Below, piece by piece: positions 7,111-14,169 of a stretch of DNA of 51,731 nucleotides (positions are counted from its first letter, which is position 1; every line of letters begins with the position of its first letter). The notes under the pieces were generated by a model. The model worked only from the letters and a program-made list of their open reading frames with translations. It searched no databases and had not been told where the DNA came from. Origin of the DNA: a virus. The DNA lies in IMG/VR virus record IMGVR_UViG_3300009024_000018, positions 1-51,731 of that record; one strand, 5' to 3'. Position numbers and translations under genes: made by a program.

Positions 7111-7843
7111 AAGTGTTGCGAATCTATACGTTTACGTTAATACCCCAACTAACGCGTGGGTTCAAGCAGATTCTTTTATATCAACGACTAGTCAAGACAC
7201 TAGTCAAGACACTAGTCAAGACACTAGTCAAGACACCGGAGAGCTAAGTGTAACTGCAACTATGCAACTGCACTCCACGGTCGCGACGCACGATGTCTAC
7301 AATGGACCTACTAGTTCACCAGGTAGCTTAAAGTATACACACAACGCTGATGGGACTGCAACTTTTGATTGGGGAACAATTCCTTTTGGACCTAGGATGG
7401 GCCAGCAAAATATAGTTAACACCACTTGGAATTTAAGATACGCAGATGGATCTTTATTATTTCCTGATAATTGGGGAGGTGTAACCGCAATATACAATAA
7501 GTCCAATGGTTTTGGCGGAAACACTGCGAAAAATTTGCTAGAATGGCTGCACGAGACAAGGAGTTTTACGTTAAATCAAGACAGATACTGGGCGAGAGGA
7601 TATTATAACGCCCAGGGAATTGAAGCTTATAACTCAGACCCTCTTGCAGAAGGAAGTATGTTATACTATATTTGGATCAATGAGCCAGTTATTGGTCAGC
7701 AAAATTTACCTTATTTTTGGGCCCCAACGACAAAGCGGGAATCCCTAGCGTCAAACTACGCGCAAACCGAAATTTTTGGAAGTGCTTGGTCTGACGGCAA
7801 CACTAATTGCGGCTCTTTTTGTCCAGGCTATTGGTTTACTTAA
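6959..7843 (+). CDS. tail-fibre-like protein 1 with TSQD repeats
   Basis: A 294-residue protein. Residues 1-70 are almost the same as in the next gene and include a motif typical of phage fibres and collar proteins, P..SPGEGDLWFDE then YVYVNTPTNAWVQA. Next come four exact tandem copies of a 12-bp unit encoding TSQD (about residues 77-92), acting as a flexible linker. The C-terminal domain (Trp/Tyr/Asn-rich, ending CGSFCPGYWFT) is unrelated to that of its paralogue, as expected if the distal part binds receptor. The start is fixed by the GTGTA motif 9 bp upstream. Confidence 0.8.
   Translation: MSIDPLPVSPNQVDSDAMRTKINQLISDNSSVTVGDTPPASPGEGDLWFDESVANLYVYVNTPTNAWVQADSFISTTSQDTSQDTSQDTSQDTGELSVTATMQLHSTVATHDVYNGPTSSPGSLKYTHNADGTATFDWGTIPFGPRMGQQNIVNTTWNLRYADGSLLFPDNWGGVTAIYNKSNGFGGNTAKNLLEWLHETRSFTLNQDRYWARGYYNAQGIEAYNSDPLAEGSMLYYIWINEPVIGQQNLPYFWAPTTKRESLASNYAQTEIFGSAWSDGNTNCGSFCPGYWFT
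7187..7234 (+). repeat. four tandem 12-bp repeats in fibre gene 1
   Basis: ACTAGTCAAGAC repeated exactly four times, in frame and coding for a TSQD linker. Copy number could vary by slippage without changing the frame. Confidence 0.95.
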
Positions 7844-7846
7844 AAA

Positions 7847-7853
7847 AAGTGTA
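7847..7853 (+). promoter_or_regulatory. late-type GTGTA motif before fibre gene 2
   Basis: AAGTGTA, 11 bp, ATG at 7865. Confidence 0.6.
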
Positions 7854-8014
7854 TATATATAAACATGTCAATCGATCCACTTCCAGTTAGCCCAAATCAA
7901 GTTGATTCTGATGCCATGCGCACGAAAATCAATGAATTAATTTCTGACAATTCAAGCGTTACTGTTGGAAATGTTCCTCCGACCAGCCCAGAAGAAGGAT
8001 ATTTATGGTTCGAC
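7849..8014 (+). repeat. direct repeat copy 2 (late motif plus fibre N-terminus)
   Basis: Second copy of the segment at 6945-7110, with a few substitutions. Recombination between the copies would delete or swap a fibre gene. Confidence 0.85.
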
Positions 8015-8698
8015 GAGAATAATGCAGCCACGTATGTTTATGTTGGCGCCCCAACGAACGCGTGGATTCAAGCTAATTCAAGCACCCCAGAAGATGAAGA
8101 ATATTTAACTGGAGATAGGCATTCAACTAATCCAAAAAATGTTGCAGGATATGGTTGCCTTTGGAACGCAGATCTAGCGTGGAAAGTTTATCGTTTAGAT
8201 GGAATTCTTTATATCGCAATTGGTACAGGGTCTACTGTCAATCACGGAAACGGAGACCCAAACTCTTTGACTATGGCTACTGAACAAAGTATAAAAGATC
8301 ATTACGATAGCAATAATGGGCACTACTCTGTTTTTGTAGAGATTACAAGGTTTCCTTTAACTGAAGCTGGCGAATGGATCTATGGAACAAGAGATCGAGT
8401 TATATGGCCAAGTTCGATTTCTTACTATGGTAGTAGTCGTTGGGATATTTGGTTTGGCCAAGGCCATCACAAGTATGGCCAGGGTTATGATCCAAGCAAT
8501 GAATATGATACTCGCTGGATGGTCGCTGCCCGTTGGAATGGCGGATCTAGTATTTCAGTAAATTTAAACCCAGTTAGGTATGGAACTGGCGATGACGGTT
8601 CTACTATGTCCGTTGCTGCAATGGGTTGCGCCTTTAATATAATAGCAGGTCGACCAAATGGAACTGCAATAACCCCATACACTTTTGATTATGAATGA
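7865..8698 (+). CDS. tail-fibre-like protein 2
   Basis: A 277-residue paralogue of the preceding fibre. The first 70 residues, including the EGYLWFDE and YVYVGAPTNAWIQA motifs, are duplicated; the TSQD linker is absent. The distal domain (from about residue 80) is a different beta-rich, Trp/Tyr/Gly-rich module with SAAMGCAFN-type patterns near the end. The pair looks like one anchor fitted with two receptor-binding heads. The gene ends eight bases inside the next gene, so the two are probably translated together. Confidence 0.78.
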   Translation: MSIDPLPVSPNQVDSDAMRTKINELISDNSSVTVGNVPPTSPEEGYLWFDENNAATYVYVGAPTNAWIQANSSTPEDEEYLTGDRHSTNPKNVAGYGCLWNADLAWKVYRLDGILYIAIGTGSTVNHGNGDPNSLTMATEQSIKDHYDSNNGHYSVFVEITRFPLTEAGEWIYGTRDRVIWPSSISYYGSSRWDIWFGQGHHKYGQGYDPSNEYDTRWMVAARWNGGSSISVNLNPVRYGTGDDGSTMSVAAMGCAFNIIAGRPNGTAITPYTFDYE

Positions 8699-8930
8699 TA
8701 TTCCCAATGATATAATAAATGAAGACGAATTACATAAAGCTCTCAAAGAAAACGAAGCTAAAGTCTTATATAATATGTATAAATGCACAGCAAATCTAGG
8801 CGAGATTGGCGAAATCCAAGACGTTACTTACAAAAACCCTAGAGATGGAATTTCAAAAGTTGTTATTGAGGGCAAAAATTGCAAGGTATTTTATGAAAAT
8901 GGGACAACTAAATCATATACAGAGGAATAA
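8691..8930 (+). CDS. hypothetical protein, 79 aa
   Basis: A small acidic-basic mixed protein (MNDIPNDIINEDELHKALKE...). The ATG at 8691 overlaps the end of the fibre gene by eight bases. The second half, with GISKVVIEGKNCKVFYENG, reads as a short beta-hairpin domain. No family is recognised. Its tight coupling to a fibre gene suggests a small fibre-associated or chaperone-like role, which is only a positional inference. Confidence 0.6.
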   Translation: MNDIPNDIINEDELHKALKENEAKVLYNMYKCTANLGEIGEIQDVTYKNPRDGISKVVIEGKNCKVFYENGTTKSYTEE

Positions 8931-8949
8931 AATTATAATACAACAATAA

Positions 8950-9471
8950 ATGAGCATTAAAACCACAATAACAGACAACTCAACGGCCTCCGTAACAGTC
9001 GCAGGCAAAACATTAACAAGGCGTACAGCAGGCGGCCAAGTAATTTATGATGGAATTGTGAGTTCAGGAAGTGGCGGTAGCGGAATTGTCGGTGGCGGAA
9101 CTTCCCCCGGTGGTGTCAATAGATACGCTGTCACCGCGGGTGGTTTAAGCAGTTTCGGTGGCAACCACAACTTATCTAGTCTCGGAACCGGCATTACCGT
9201 ACCCCCTGGGACATCAACCGTTTTAATTTTAGGTGCGGAAATGCCAGATTACAGTAATTTTCCAACAGGGGCGAGTATTCCTCAAAATACAGGAATCCTT
9301 GCGTGGCAACACTCAGCATACCGCGTAATTGCAAGTGTTAATGGTCATCAATCTCGTGTCTACTGGGGAATGGGCCCGGCGGCGACCGGCGGTGGTCAGG
9401 TTGATGATAAAATTTATGTGGCCTGTTCCCCCACGAATATTGTTACTAGTTTAGTACTTATGTTTATTTGA
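8950..9471 (+). CDS. glycine-rich tail-associated protein, 173 aa
   Basis: A 173-residue protein with an N-terminal domain (MSIKTTITDNSTASVTVAGK...), a Gly/Ser-rich linker around residues 38-55 and a C-terminal beta-rich domain. Phage tail-tip and fibre proteins often have this anchor-glycine linker-head layout, and the gene follows the fibre cluster. No catalytic motif is visible. It ends at the convergent junction with the minus-strand island 9505-10990; no good terminator is visible there. Confidence 0.6.
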   Translation: MSIKTTITDNSTASVTVAGKTLTRRTAGGQVIYDGIVSSGSGGSGIVGGGTSPGGVNRYAVTAGGLSSFGGNHNLSSLGTGITVPPGTSTVLILGAEMPDYSNFPTGASIPQNTGILAWQHSAYRVIASVNGHQSRVYWGMGPAATGGGQVDDKIYVACSPTNIVTSLVLMFI

Positions 9472-9504
9472 ACAGCGGGTGCAATAACCCCAGAGTCTAA
9501 AAGC

Positions 9505-9807
9505 TTAATTCTGAAGCTGAGCAGCTTGAGCTTCTGCTAGAGCGGCATCTCCTTCTTCGATTGCTTTTTTAATTTCTTCGTCGCTCATATCTTCAACTTG
9601 CTTTTTTGCTTGTTGAATAACTTGTTGTTGAACTAAATTAATTATTTGACCAAGTGGAATAAGCGAGAATGCTTCTGATAAATTTACATTACCAAGCATT
9701 TTGTTTGCTAAATGAGTTATTGCAATATTTTGCTCTGGAGTATATTGCCCTTCTTCGGCCGCGTTATCTGTTTCTTCTTGTTTTTGTTCTGTTGTTGCTG
9801 TTGTCAT
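9505..9807 (-). CDS. hypothetical protein, 100 aa, Gln/Glu-rich
   Basis: A 100-residue protein with a disordered acidic N-terminus (MTTATTEQKQEETDNAAEEG) followed by a helical segment with VQQQVIQQAKKQVEDMSDEE. A Met-Leu-Gly-Asn-Val segment in the middle is hydrophobic but too short for a membrane span. No family is recognised. It is last in a four-gene minus-strand island that includes a fibre-like protein and an assembly-chaperone-like protein, so it may assist tail assembly. Confidence 0.6.
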   Translation of the reverse strand: MTTATTEQKQEETDNAAEEGQYTPEQNIAITHLANKMLGNVNLSEAFSLIPLGQIINLVQQQVIQQAKKQVEDMSDEEIKKAIEEGDAALAEAQAAQLQN

Positions 9808-9835
9808 ATTATATAATATAAGTTATTTTTGAAAA

Positions 9836-10234
9836 TTAAAGTGGTTTTTGAGGAAGATTTATTTTTTTTAAATTTAAATTTCCATGTTCATCAATTTCTG
9901 GAGCTTCTGTTTTTGGAAGGTCTCTAAGTTTTTGTCTATATTCCTTCCATTCTTTGGGGACAGGCTCTTGTTTTTCAATCGACTTAACTACCACCCAGTC
10001 GGATTCAGATAAAACTTGATCTCTCAAACTTCGTAATTTTTTAAAAGGAACTATGTTTGATTTGCACTCTTCAATTGCTTGTTCAATTTGTTCTTGGGTT
10101 GGTTTTTCTCGCCCGTTTAAATTCGTCCACTTGATTTGTTCGATTAAGTTTTTTTCGGATCCATCTGGGCATAATGTCCAGCGCGCTCCAGGAACGAGTA
10201 GTTCAATTGCGTCAAATATAAAATTAGTTTGCAT
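9836..10234 (-). CDS. tail-fibre assembly chaperone-like protein
   Basis: A 132-residue protein whose C-terminal half has the signature LRSLRDQVLSESDW, then EWKEYRQKLRDLP. The R.RD..L..tDW and YR..LRdlp pattern is characteristic of phage tail (fibre) assembly chaperones. These proteins help the adjacent fibre fold or assemble and often end up in the virion. The gene lies directly downstream of a fibre-like gene, overlapping it by 11 bases, which is the usual arrangement for such pairs. Confidence 0.78.
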   Translation of the reverse strand: MQTNFIFDAIELLVPGARWTLCPDGSEKNLIEQIKWTNLNGREKPTQEQIEQAIEECKSNIVPFKKLRSLRDQVLSESDWVVVKSIEKQEPVPKEWKEYRQKLRDLPKTEAPEIDEHGNLNLKKINLPQKPL

Positions 10235-10763
10235 AACCTATGACATGATATTCATATACGCTAGAATGTCCAGCATCTCCGGCTGGATCATGGATTTTAA
10301 ATTGTAGAAATTTAGTTCCATTTGAATCTGTGACTACTGGTACGATTGCAAAACTACCCATGGTTTGAGATTTGTCTGAATTATTTTGAAATACTCTATG
10401 AGCAAGCCCTCCATAACTCGACGGGTTGGCCGAATAGCTTGTAAATGCGTAGCATGCATGTGCCGGATAAGCATTTCCCTGATGAAGTATAGATAATAAA
10501 ACGTTGTTTTCTCCATTGTAAGTGTTATCTCCTGCGCTACTAAAGTGAGAGGCTAAATTTATATTAACAAACGACGTAGCATTTCCTGAGGCAATAATAT
10601 TTGAATTAAACCCAAAAGGTCCAAAAAGAGCATAATCAATTATTTTAATTGATCTGTGATCCTCAATTAGGGTTTCGTTCGAATTTGTCTGGGCAACTAA
10701 TTCGTTTAGTTTTGATGCAATCTCAGAACTTTTGATCTTGCTGGTATCTATCGTTGATATCAT
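10224..10763 (-). CDS. fibre-like protein, 179 aa
   Basis: A 179-residue protein starting MISTIDTSKIKSSEIASKLN, with a short helical anchor segment and then a beta-rich body (SFVNINLASHFSS, TKFLQFKIHDPAG). The helical opening (K-x-x-x-SKLNEL) loosely resembles the TKINELISD segment in the two fibres at 6959 and 7865. A chaperone-like gene follows immediately, supporting a fibre or tail-tip role. It overlaps the chaperone gene by 11 bases and lies 2 bases after the membrane protein gene upstream. Confidence 0.65.
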   Translation of the reverse strand: MISTIDTSKIKSSEIASKLNELVAQTNSNETLIEDHRSIKIIDYALFGPFGFNSNIIASGNATSFVNINLASHFSSAGDNTYNGENNVLLSILHQGNAYPAHACYAFTSYSANPSSYGGLAHRVFQNNSDKSQTMGSFAIVPVVTDSNGTKFLQFKIHDPAGDAGHSSVYEYHVIGYAN

Positions 10764-10765
10764 GT

Positions 10766-10990
10766 TTAAAATTTAAGGTATTTTTGCGGCGCGTTATATA
10801 TTTGTTTATTAACTGGTTCACTTATATCTTGAAGCGCAGCGTCCAATACTATGTTTTTAAATATTAATTGTTGGTTTAATTTTATTATTTCTTGATTTTG
10901 TTTTTCTATTATTGTTCTTTGGTCCCATGCAAACCATCCCACATAAAATAATAAAAGCAATATACTCGTTACGCCCAATTGATTGTTCAT
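10766..10990 (-). CDS. small membrane protein with coiled coil (possible i-spanin-like)
   Basis: A 74-residue protein: an N-terminal hydrophobic helix (about residues 7-22, VTSILLLLFYVGWFAW) followed by a polar helix with heptad-like hydrophobics (RTIIEKQNQEIIKLNQQLIF) and a short tail. An N-terminal anchor followed by a periplasmic coiled coil is how Rz-type inner-membrane spanins are built, but the protein is short and no o-spanin is nested in or next to it. It may alternatively be a membrane tether. First gene of the minus-strand island. Confidence 0.5.
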   Translation of the reverse strand: MNNQLGVTSILLLLFYVGWFAWDQRTIIEKQNQEIIKLNQQLIFKNIVLDAALQDISEPVNKQIYNAPQKYLKF

Positions 10991-11123
10991 GTAATATAGT
11001 AATGTAATATATAATATATTCTATGTTTGAAATTATTTTTTAATAGAATGTAGTTAAAATAATATGTATTATACAATAATAAAATGCAGAGAGTTTCTGC
11101 AGGAACCTTTTATTAATTAGAAA

Positions 11124-11130
11124 TAGTGTA
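11124..11130 (+). promoter_or_regulatory. late-type GTGTA motif
   Basis: TAGTGTA, 11 bp, ATG at 11142. Confidence 0.6.
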
Positions 11131-11141
11131 TATATGATTAT

Positions 11142-11675
11142 ATGGCAAACAAGCAAATTAAAGACTTAGATTTAATCGGAAGCAATATTGACGCAGCTTC
11201 AGATTTCTTGATCATACAAAAGGCGGATGGCTCAACATATAAAGTAACCGTCGATCAACTCATAAACTCTAGCACAACCGTTTCTTATGGATCTTCGACC
11301 GGCGCACCAACTGTTATCTCAGAAAACTGGACTGGCACCGATAAAACAATCACTGTAACTAATATGTTTGACACTACTTCTGCAGGAGTATTAAATATGA
11401 GAGTAACACGGCATGAGGCACTTAAAGCCATTCAATCCCGCGACTTTGTCATAACCAAAATCGCTGGATTGAATGTGATTTCCTTTGGTGGGCAATCAAT
11501 AACCGTGGGGGGATCAGAGATACAAATACAGTCAGGACTAATGGTCTCGGCACACAGGATGAGAAGAAATTTACTTATGCATGTATCTTGCACGAAAAAC
11601 TCTTTAACCATCAGAACTCAGCTTGGCATCCAAAAATGCGGGCTGACTGGGCAAGTCTCAATCGTGCCAAGTTAG
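11142..11675 (+). CDS. tail-fibre/tailspike leader protein, probably frameshifted at its end
   Basis: The 177-residue frame opens MANKQIKDLDLIGSNIDAAS followed by FLIIQKADGSTYKVTVDQLI. This is the typical leader of phage fibres and tailspikes (a short head-binding domain with D.lliqk...tyKvtv.ql). Up to about residue 122 the protein reads naturally. The last 50 residues (many Met, Arg, Cys and Leu) do not. The -1 frame over the same DNA gives a plausible globular sequence that stays open to 11725, next to the start of the M64 gene. A GGGGGGA heptamer at the switch point suggests programmed frameshifting or a mutation. Confidence 0.65.
   Translation: MANKQIKDLDLIGSNIDAASDFLIIQKADGSTYKVTVDQLINSSTTVSYGSSTGAPTVISENWTGTDKTITVTNMFDTTSAGVLNMRVTRHEALKAIQSRDFVITKIAGLNVISFGGQSITVGGSEIQIQSGLMVSAHRMRRNLLMHVSCTKNSLTIRTQLGIQKCGLTGQVSIVPS
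11507..11513 (+). other. candidate -1 frameshift site (G-GGG-GGA)
   Basis: In the zero frame the codons are GTG GGG GGA. A -1 slip here continues through 70 codons (IRDTNTVRTNGLGTQDEKK...) to the TGA at 11723-11725. The -1 frame reads more like protein than the zero frame. Confidence 0.45.
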
Positions 11676-11686
11676 AAAATATAATC

Positions 11687-11715
11687 TTGACTTGTCTCAT
11701 AATATATGAGATAAT
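11687..11715 (+). promoter_or_regulatory. sigma70-like promoter of the M64 gene with overlapping palindrome
   Basis: TTGACT (11687-11692), 17 bp, GATAAT (11710-11715), 6 bp, ATG at 11722. A perfect inverted repeat, TCTCAT-aatat-ATGAGA (11695-11711), covers the spacer and the first bases of the -10, an ideal place for a repressor. Confidence 0.65.
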
Positions 11716-11721
11716 TCATAG

Positions 11722-13224
11722 ATGAGATATTATTTACTACTTACATTTTTTTATTTTAATTTATTTGCGAATTCTTATGAAACGATTCATAATAGCGGAT
11801 CGTCTGATAATAGACTAGATTTAGTATTTATCGGTGATAGATATTTCGCTGATGAGATGGTTGATTATGAAGAAGATGTTGAAACCATATGGTCGGGGAT
11901 GCAAAGCAACTACGCCTTCTGGAATAGGTATAAAAATTTTGTTAATGTTCATAGAATAGACCTTGTTAGCACTTTAAATAATCCAGACGATATAAAAGAC
12001 GTTAACAATTCTGCATTTGGGCTTGATTTTAATCTTGGATATTGGGATGGCTGGAATGATTGGTTAAAATGCTTATCGATCACAAATGGACTCAACATAG
12101 GGAATGAATGCACCACCATTCTAACAAATAGGGTTTTTGGGCTCGGTACAGCGCTTGATAGAAGCTCTACAAGCTTAATCTATGCTGCACCATGGACAAG
12201 TATAGTCTCGCATGAGATAGGGCATACCCTGGGCATGGCGGGAGATGAATACCAAACTACTATACAAGAATATATGTATGATTATGCTTTTAACATGGCA
12301 AGATCATCAGAAGAAGCAAGGCAGAGATGGGGCCATTGGATTGGGTACAAAGATTCCTTTCGTGGATATGAAATTAATGAGCCATACCAAAAAGAAGGAG
12401 CAAACTATTTTAAGCCAACTTCGTATGACGGATTAATGAACAATTCAAATACTGGAGATTTTCACGCGGTAAATAGAGAGCAAATTATTCTGCAGCTTTA
12501 TAAATATGTTTCGCCAATAGACAGCTATACAGAAACAAACTCTAGCGTAAATAACACTAACACTTTAGAAATTAATGTTGTAGATCCTATCGTGGTCGAT
12601 ATTGCGTGGATCGTTGATAACAAGACCGTGTCAAGCGAATCAACCCTACAAATTAGCCAATTAAATCTATCCCAGGACACATTAATTTATGGGTGTGCAT
12701 GGGATAACTCCTTAAATACAGATTACCAAAAGGATGATCGCGGAGGATGGATCAGGAACGATGAGCATAATCGAACTTTCAGGATATTATCTTGGCAATT
12801 TAAAACCGATAACTCAATCAAAGAAATTCATTCTCAGTCAAGCAATAAAGATTGCCTTTCCTTAGTTCTCGAAACAACAATCGCAGCCCAGTATTTTGAT
12901 CAAGAATTATTGTCTAAATCTACTGGGCCTGACGTCAGCGATGAAACAAATTCTGAAAATACCCAATCAGCTACCCAAGAAGTTGAAGAAGAAGTTGAGG
13001 AAGAAGTTACCTCGCTTGGATGGCAGAGTACTTGGCTTGGAGATTATTTACCATTCTCAAATGGGTGGATTTACCACGCAAAAATCTACTGGATGTATGT
13101 CCAGTCAGACAGTAAGGATGGCGTGTGGGGTTATATCATAAACTATGGGTGGATCTGGGCAAACCCTGAGACCTATCCTTATTTTTACGCAAACAATACT
13201 AAAAAGTGGATATATATTAATTAA
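11722..13224 (+). CDS. secreted zinc metallopeptidase, M64 (IgA peptidase-like) family
   Basis: A 500-residue protein. A signal peptide (residues 1 to about 17, MRYYLLLTFFYFNLFANS) precedes an M64-type domain: LVFIGDRYFADEM (35-46), FVNVHRIDLVST, then the zinc site SHEIGHTLGMAGDEY with ligands His164 and His168, catalytic Glu165 and a conserved Asp-Glu pair downstream. A middle region is probably Ig-like. After an acidic linker (EVEEEVEEEV) the last 65 residues form a Trp/Tyr/Gly-rich domain (SNGWIYHAKIYWMY, YGWIWANPETYPYFY) that I associate with exported proteins of Verrucomicrobiota and relatives. The gene has its own promoter, sits among late genes and looks like host-derived cargo. It may digest host surface protein or be exported. 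Confidence 0.85.
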   Translation: MRYYLLLTFFYFNLFANSYETIHNSGSSDNRLDLVFIGDRYFADEMVDYEEDVETIWSGMQSNYAFWNRYKNFVNVHRIDLVSTLNNPDDIKDVNNSAFGLDFNLGYWDGWNDWLKCLSITNGLNIGNECTTILTNRVFGLGTALDRSSTSLIYAAPWTSIVSHEIGHTLGMAGDEYQTTIQEYMYDYAFNMARSSEEARQRWGHWIGYKDSFRGYEINEPYQKEGANYFKPTSYDGLMNNSNTGDFHAVNREQIILQLYKYVSPIDSYTETNSSVNNTNTLEINVVDPIVVDIAWIVDNKTVSSESTLQISQLNLSQDTLIYGCAWDNSLNTDYQKDDRGGWIRNDEHNRTFRILSWQFKTDNSIKEIHSQSSNKDCLSLVLETTIAAQYFDQELLSKSTGPDVSDETNSENTQSATQEVEEEVEEEVTSLGWQSTWLGDYLPFSNGWIYHAKIYWMYVQSDSKDGVWGYIINYGWIWANPETYPYFYANNTKKWIYIN

Positions 13225-13414
13225 TATTTTTTTTACTTTTTATTCTTTTAATTTCATCTGGTAATATTTTAATTACCTTGTCTGTTTTATTGTCCATCAT
13301 TAATTCAGCTGGAGTCGATCCATTTAGTTTTGCATTTTCTGATTTAAGCCAGCATGTTGATTGATAGGAGTTTAAGCTTTTACTGAGAAGCTGTAGTATT
13401 GATTTTTGCGACAT
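13217..13414 (-). CDS. small protein with an MbcA/ParS/Xre-type C-terminal motif, 65 aa
   Basis: A 65-residue protein with WLKSENAKLNGSTPAELMM followed by a variable acidic/basic tail. The W-L-x5-LNG-TP-EL pattern is that of the toxin-binding C-terminal domain found in MbcA/ParS/Xre (DUF2384) antitoxins. There is no N-terminal helix-turn-helix and no RES-type toxin gene beside it, so it is not a complete toxin-antitoxin pair. It may act as a stand-alone antitoxin-like or regulatory protein. It overlaps the end of the convergent M64 gene by 8 bases and has its own GTGTA motif. Confidence 0.65.
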   Translation of the reverse strand: MSQKSILQLLSKSLNSYQSTCWLKSENAKLNGSTPAELMMDNKTDKVIKILPDEIKRIKSKKNIN

Positions 13415-13424
13415 TAACTTATAT

Positions 13425-13431
13425 TACACTG
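13425..13431 (-). promoter_or_regulatory. late-type GTGTA motif (minus strand)
   Basis: CAGTGTA on the minus strand, 10 bp before the ATG at 13414. Divergent from the plus-strand motif at 13456. Confidence 0.55.
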
Positions 13432-13455
13432 AAATAAATATTTTTAAAATTTAAC

Positions 13456-13462
13456 AAGTGTA
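13456..13462 (+). promoter_or_regulatory. late-type GTGTA motif of the lysis-type cluster
   Basis: AAGTGTA, 9 bp, ATG at 13472. Confidence 0.6.
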
Positions 13463-13471
13463 TATATATGC

Positions 13472-13906
13472 ATGGGCCCAATCATTAACACAATCATTGG
13501 AGCGGGTATAAAACTCGCCTGCAACCTAATTAACTCTTGGTTGGAGCAAAAAAGACAAGATCAATTGGCTTTGGCAGCAAGGGATGATAAAATGCTACAA
13601 GCATTGATTGACGGACAGAATAAAAACTCGAGCGATCCTTTTGTAAAGGTAACGAGGAGAATTTTGTTTATGAGTATCACTTTTACGATGTGTTTTTTAA
13701 TGATATATTATGCAATGAATCCTCACATAGTATATAATGTTGTTGTTCCAAAGGGCGACGGAGCAAAGTGGGGATTCTTTAGTTGGGTATTCGGGGGCAA
13801 GGATTGGGAAATGGTTCAAATGACGGGGGGATTGATGCTTGCCTCCTTTATGGATCTATGCTTCATGGTTGTGGGCTTTTATGCTATTCCAAGCAAAAGA
13901 AGATGA
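13472..13906 (+). CDS. holin-like membrane protein, 144 aa
   Basis: A 144-residue protein. An amphipathic N-terminal helix and a charged helix (SWLEQKRQDQLALAARDDK) are followed by two clear membrane spans (about 65-85, ILFMSITFTMCFLMIYYAMN; about 118-137, GGLMLASFMDLCFMVVGFYA) and a basic end (IPSKRR). The layout resembles the 3TM-type holin family of gene transfer agents and phages, where a charged helix precedes the spans. The next gene, overlapping by ATGA, is a spanin-like lipoprotein, which supports a lysis role. No endolysin is seen nearby. Confidence 0.6.
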   Translation: MGPIINTIIGAGIKLACNLINSWLEQKRQDQLALAARDDKMLQALIDGQNKNSSDPFVKVTRRILFMSITFTMCFLMIYYAMNPHIVYNVVVPKGDGAKWGFFSWVFGGKDWEMVQMTGGLMLASFMDLCFMVVGFYAIPSKRR

Positions 13907-14169
13907 GGTGTTTGTTTTTTGTAACGTTTTTGCTATACTCTTGCAGCCCTAGCAAGACCTTTAAATCAAATCCAGCACCCGAGCCAGCTGCTTCTTCTGA
14001 GTTTAACGATATAGACAAGAATAATGATTTAATGATTTCTGTTAGTGAATATCAAGGCTTGAACCCTGAACCTTACGATTACGAAGGTCCTGTTATGTGG
14101 TTTTTTATTATTTTATTTTTTGTATTTCTATTCTCTTCTGTTTTGGCGTATATCATTAATAGAAAATGA
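13903..14169 (+). CDS. lipoprotein with C-terminal membrane span and EF-hand-like loop (candidate u-spanin)
   Basis: An 88-residue protein starting MRCLFFVTFLLYSCSPSK: a short lipoprotein signal with lipobox LYSC (lipidated Cys14). The middle contains DKNNDLMISVSE, which fits a 12-residue EF-hand calcium loop (D, N, D, I, S and E at the expected positions). The C-terminus is one membrane span (VMWFFIILFFVFLFSSVLAYI). An N-terminal lipid anchor plus a C-terminal inner-membrane span is the defining layout of unimolecular spanins such as T1 gp11, though this one has an unusually short periplasmic part. It overlaps the holin-like gene and the next gene by ATGA. The frame is open further upstream, but that part overlaps the holin-like gene and lacks protein-like composition. 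Confidence 0.6.
   Translation: MRCLFFVTFLLYSCSPSKTFKSNPAPEPAASSEFNDIDKNNDLMISVSEYQGLNPEPYDYEGPVMWFFIILFFVFLFSSVLAYIINRK

Noticed and set aside
7187-7234. CRISPR-like repeat array
   Set aside because: The 12-bp units are directly adjacent without spacers and encode an in-frame TSQD linker.
9505-10990. Invertible tail-fibre segment of the Mu/P1 type
   Set aside because: The module is in opposite orientation to its surroundings, but I see no inverted repeats at its ends and no DNA invertase gene.
13217-13414. Toxin-antitoxin pair
   Set aside because: Only the antitoxin-like C-terminal motif is present; no RES or other toxin gene adjoins it.
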